A stretch of DNA of 5,735 bases from Candidatus Falkowbacteria bacterium RIFOXYC2_FULL_48_21 (GTDB taxonomy: Bacteria; Patescibacteriota; Patescibacteriia; UBA11705; JABHMO01), in the NCBI GenBank assembly GCA_001778275.1, contig MFGM01000001.1:1-5735 (forward strand), written 5' to 3'. Below the pieces are notes generated by a model. That model made no database searches and was not told where the DNA came from. It was given only the letters and a program-made list of their open reading frames with translations. Positions 4,666 through 5,735 of this stretch are shown here, in pieces. The position numbers and the translations under genes are program-made. Position 1 is the first letter of the stretch, and each line of letters begins with the position of its first letter.

Positions 4666-5010
4666 ATGGCTAGAATCAAACGCGGCATGCAACACGTGAA
4701 ACGCCGCCGCAAAATCATGAAAGCGGCCAAAGGCTATCGCCAAGGCCGAAAAAATCTGCTCAAGGCGGCCAAGGTCGCCATTCTCAAGGCCGGAGTTTAC
4801 GCTTATCGCGACCGTAAAGCGAACAAACGCAACTTCCGCCGTCTCTACGCCGTGAGACTGAACGCCGCCCTCGATCCGATGGGCGTGAGCTACAGCAAAT
4901 TCATCGGCGCGCTTAAGAAAAAGCATATTGAACTCGATCGCAAAATCCTAGCTGATCTCGCGCTAAACAATCCGAAAATTTTTGCGAAGATTGTCGAGGC
5001 GACGAAATAA
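4666..5010 (+). CDS. rplT: 50S ribosomal protein bL20
   Basis: bL20 binds 23S rRNA early in assembly of the large subunit and, in several bacteria, represses its own operon. From ATG 4666 the protein has 114 residues, close to the usual 115-119. The family pattern is intact: MARIKRGMQHVKRRRKIM at the start, AKGYRQGRKNL near 21-31, AYRDRKANKRNFRRL near 46-60, RLNAAL near 64-69 and SYSKFIGALKK near 75-85, then IELDRKILADLA near 88-99. An in-frame ATG at 4555 would add 37 residues overlapping rpmI and is rejected. No Shine-Dalgarno; a 10-nt repeat array lies directly upstream. Last gene of the operon, followed 21 nt later by a terminator. Confidence 0.97.
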   Translation: MARIKRGMQHVKRRRKIMKAAKGYRQGRKNLLKAAKVAILKAGVYAYRDRKANKRNFRRLYAVRLNAALDPMGVSYSKFIGALKKKHIELDRKILADLALNNPKIFAKIVEATK

Positions 5011-5031
5011 CTTTTCAACCGCTTCCATAAT

Positions 5032-5061
5032 AAAAAAGTCGACCGTCCGGCCGTCTTTTTT
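5032..5061. terminator. Bidirectional intrinsic terminator between rplT and the mini-ORF
   Basis: AAAAAAG (5032-5038) pairs with CTTTTTT (5055-5061) around a GC-rich, imperfectly paired core. Read rightwards it ends the infC operon 21 nt after rplT; read leftwards it ends the 28-codon gene 7 nt after its stop. The A-tract and T-tract make it symmetric. The core stem has T-T and A-C mismatches. Confidence 0.7.
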
Positions 5062-5068
5062 ATTTAAA

Positions 5069-5155
5069 TTATTTTGTTCTGCCTTCTTTTCTCAAGTGCT
5101 TAATCTTCGGCACCTTGACTCCGATGCCGCGCTTGCGCGGGTCGCGTTTTGACAT
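5069..5155 (-). CDS. 28-residue highly basic mini-protein, unknown
   Basis: A minus-strand ATG at 5155 opens 28 codons to TAA (5069-5071). The peptide starts MSKRDPRKRGIGVKVPK and ends HLRKEGRTK: 7 Lys and 5 Arg against one Asp and one Glu. Size and charge resemble tiny ribosomal proteins such as bTHX or the actinobacterial bL37, but I see no sequence match to either. Coding is supported by codon choice like the ribosomal genes beside it (CGC, AAG, GGC, GTC and GTG in an AT-rich spacer), by a shared terminator 7 nt after the stop, and by its own upstream -35 box. No Shine-Dalgarno, as with the other genes here. It converges on rplT. An unannotated ribosome-associated peptide is the best guess, and only a guess. 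Confidence 0.55.
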   Translation of the reverse strand: MSKRDPRKRGIGVKVPKIKHLRKEGRTK

Positions 5156-5193
5156 ATTGTTAACATTATTATTACTTATGACCGCAGAATAAC

Positions 5194-5222
5194 ATAGATT
5201 CTATTATTGAGCAAGGTGTCAA
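5194..5222 (-). promoter_or_regulatory. Possible promoter for the 28-residue mini-ORF
   Basis: A perfect -35 hexamer TTGACA lies on the minus strand at 5217-5222, directly after the T-run of the preceding terminator. No good -10 lies at 17 bp (ATCTAT); TATGTT at 20 bp is the next best. About 60 nt separate the -35 from the ATG. Confidence 0.3.
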
Positions 5223-5223
5223 C

Positions 5224-5243
5224 AAAAAATAACCAATCGGTTA
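5224..5243 (-). terminator. Weak intrinsic terminator downstream of tRNA-Asp
   Basis: On the minus strand TAACC (5239-5243) pairs with GGTTA (5230-5234) around a GATT loop and is followed by six T (5224-5229). The stem is short at 5 bp. It would end a transcript running about 160 nt past the tRNA. Confidence 0.45.
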
Positions 5244-5279
5244 CTTAGTGTCTGTGTTATTAAGCGTTGTTTCGCGTAA

Positions 5280-5370
5280 GGTTCTGCTCGCCTCGCTTTC
5301 GCTACGTCGAAGCGGGCGTGGTTTTGCGGAAACGTTGGCGACACAACTAACGTTGTGACCACACAGAACC
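5280..5370. repeat. Structured 91-nt segment downstream of tRNA-Asp
   Basis: GGTTCTG (5280-5286) and CAGAACC (5364-5370) are exact complements and enclose further hairpins. These are a stem CACAAC/GTTGTG around 5342-5357 and an imperfect stem CGCTTTCG/CGAAGCG near 5294-5314. The segment is GC-richer than its flanks and no gene is visible in it. It lies in the predicted tRNA-Asp transcript, between the tRNA and a weak terminator. It may be a palindromic repeat element or an RNA released by tRNA processing. Confidence 0.5.
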
Positions 5371-5406
5371 GATTCAATGCGTTTTTACACTGTAAGCATT
5401 TCAAAG

Positions 5407-5480
5407 CGGACTGGACGGGGCTCGAACCCGCGATCTTCGCCGTGACAGGGCGATGTGTTAACCAACTACACCACCAGTCC
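5407..5480 (-). tRNA. tRNA-Asp (anticodon GTC)
   Basis: A complete 74-nt cloverleaf on the minus strand. Acceptor GGACTGG pairs with CCAGTCC; the D-arm stem is GTGT/ACAC; the anticodon stem is TCGCC/GGCGA with loop CTGTCAC (anticodon GTC). The T-arm is GCGGG/CCCGT (one G-U pair) with loop TTCGAAC. The discriminator is G, as expected for tRNA-Asp. The CCA end is not encoded (CTT follows), so a CCA-adding enzyme is needed, as for the tmRNA in this window. Confidence 0.97.
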
Positions 5481-5499
5481 ATGTTTATTGACTGCTAGA

Positions 5500-5528
5500 A
5501 GTATAAGTGATTTTTTTTCACAAGTCAA
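5500..5528 (-). promoter_or_regulatory. Sigma70-type promoter for tRNA-Asp
   Basis: On the minus strand TTGACT (5523-5528) and TATACT (5500-5505) are exactly 17 bp apart. Transcription would start near 5493, leaving a leader of about 13 nt for RNase P to remove from the tRNA. The -35 is identical to that of smpB, and an A8 run lies in the spacer. Confidence 0.8.
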
Positions 5529-5563
5529 GCGTCATATCCCCCAACCTAGCCAACAACCTTGAT

Positions 5564-5589
5564 AAAAAACCGCCACGCATTGGTGGCGG
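5564..5589 (-). terminator. Strong intrinsic terminator of the upstream gene
   Basis: On the minus strand CCGCCAC (5583-5589) pairs perfectly with GTGGCGG (5570-5576) around a 6-nt loop, followed by six T (5564-5569). It separates the gene entering from the right from the tRNA-Asp promoter, 36 nt further on. Confidence 0.88.
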
Positions 5590-5650
5590 CTGATATAAAC
5601 TCGCACAGAACTCTCTAAACTGCCATCGGCATGAGTAAACGCTTCGCCGA

Positions 5651-5735
5651 TTAAATATCCATAATGTGCTTTGAAACGATAATCCCTGGAAACAGGCCGC
5701 AGACATGTCCAGCCGCTTTTTCCAAATCGTCCTTG
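5651..5735 (-). CDS. C-terminal end of an unidentified gene (enters from the right edge)
   Basis: The last 27 codons of a minus-strand gene, ending TAA at 5651-5653. It reads KDDLEKAAGHVCG and ends SKHIMDI. I prefer this frame because about 70% of codons begin with a purine, the residues are ordinary for a soluble helix, and the stop falls about 60 nt before a strong terminator. A rival frame is open to TGA at 5538 (66 codons, containing DYRFKAHYGYLIGEAF), but it would run through the terminator hairpin and its composition is rich in Cys, Trp and His. Too little is present to name a product, and the frame choice is not certain. The 3' untranslated stretch holds a 6-bp hairpin (ATCGGC with GCCGAT, about 5627-5653). 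Confidence 0.45.
   Translation of the reverse strand, partial: KDDLEKAAGHVCGLFPGIIVSKHIMDI

Noticed and set aside
5219..5482. 87-codon minus-strand frame
   Set aside because: Its start is a direct translation of the tRNA-Asp gene (WCSWLTHRPVTAKIAGSSPV is a well-known artefact), and the rest is palindromic spacer.
5518..5706. 62-codon minus-strand frame
   Set aside because: It runs through a strong terminator and into the tRNA-Asp promoter, and has an odd Cys/Arg/Trp-rich composition.

Overview
The window looks like a chromosomal segment from a small-genome bacterium, most likely a member of the Patescibacteria (Candidate Phyla Radiation). This is an inference. It rests on very compact genes, a lack of Shine-Dalgarno sequences, tRNA and tmRNA genes without an encoded CCA, spacers filled with short palindromes and degenerate micro-repeats, and housekeeping proteins that are divergent but complete. 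TGA, TAA and TAG all end genes here, so the standard bacterial code (table 11) fits.

Left third (1-2317, minus strand): a three-gene membrane cluster transcribed leftwards. A full AI-2E/PerM-family transporter is followed after 3 nt by a small single-pass membrane protein, and after about 100 nt by a polytopic membrane protein that runs off the window. Between this cluster and smpB lies a 252-nt divergent spacer. It holds one good promoter for each direction, a perfect 14-bp palindrome, a hairpin and two four-copy degenerate repeat arrays.

Middle (2570-3599, plus strand): the trans-translation pair. smpB encodes SmpB, and ssrA encodes a complete 382-nt tmRNA with an acceptor/T-arm, a pseudoknot PK1 and a likely 22-codon tag frame. 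SmpB and tmRNA act together to rescue stalled ribosomes. The spacer between them is AT-rich and bounded by a 17-bp perfect inverted repeat.

Right-middle (3600-5061, plus strand): a block of palindromic sequence, then a 51-codon remnant whose C-terminus looks like a GIY-YIG nuclease. Its stop codon overlaps the infC start. The classic infC-rpmI-rplT operon (IF3, bL35, bL20) follows and ends in a terminator that appears to work in both directions.

Right end (5069-5735, minus strand): a previously unlisted 28-codon, highly basic mini-ORF converging on rplT, a structured spacer, tRNA-Asp(GTC) with a clear sigma70-type promoter, a strong intrinsic terminator, and the C-terminal end of a gene entering from outside the window.

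The theme of the window is translation: initiation (IF3), the large subunit (bL35, bL20), charging (tRNA-Asp) and rescue (SmpB/tmRNA). The most interesting points are the leaderless promoter geometry at smpB (with a weaker echo at infC), the 28-aa basic mini-ORF, the GIY-YIG remnant, the unusual tmRNA tag, and three four-copy arrays of 8-, 9- and 10-nt period in the spacers. I see no CRISPR array, insertion sequence or defence system.
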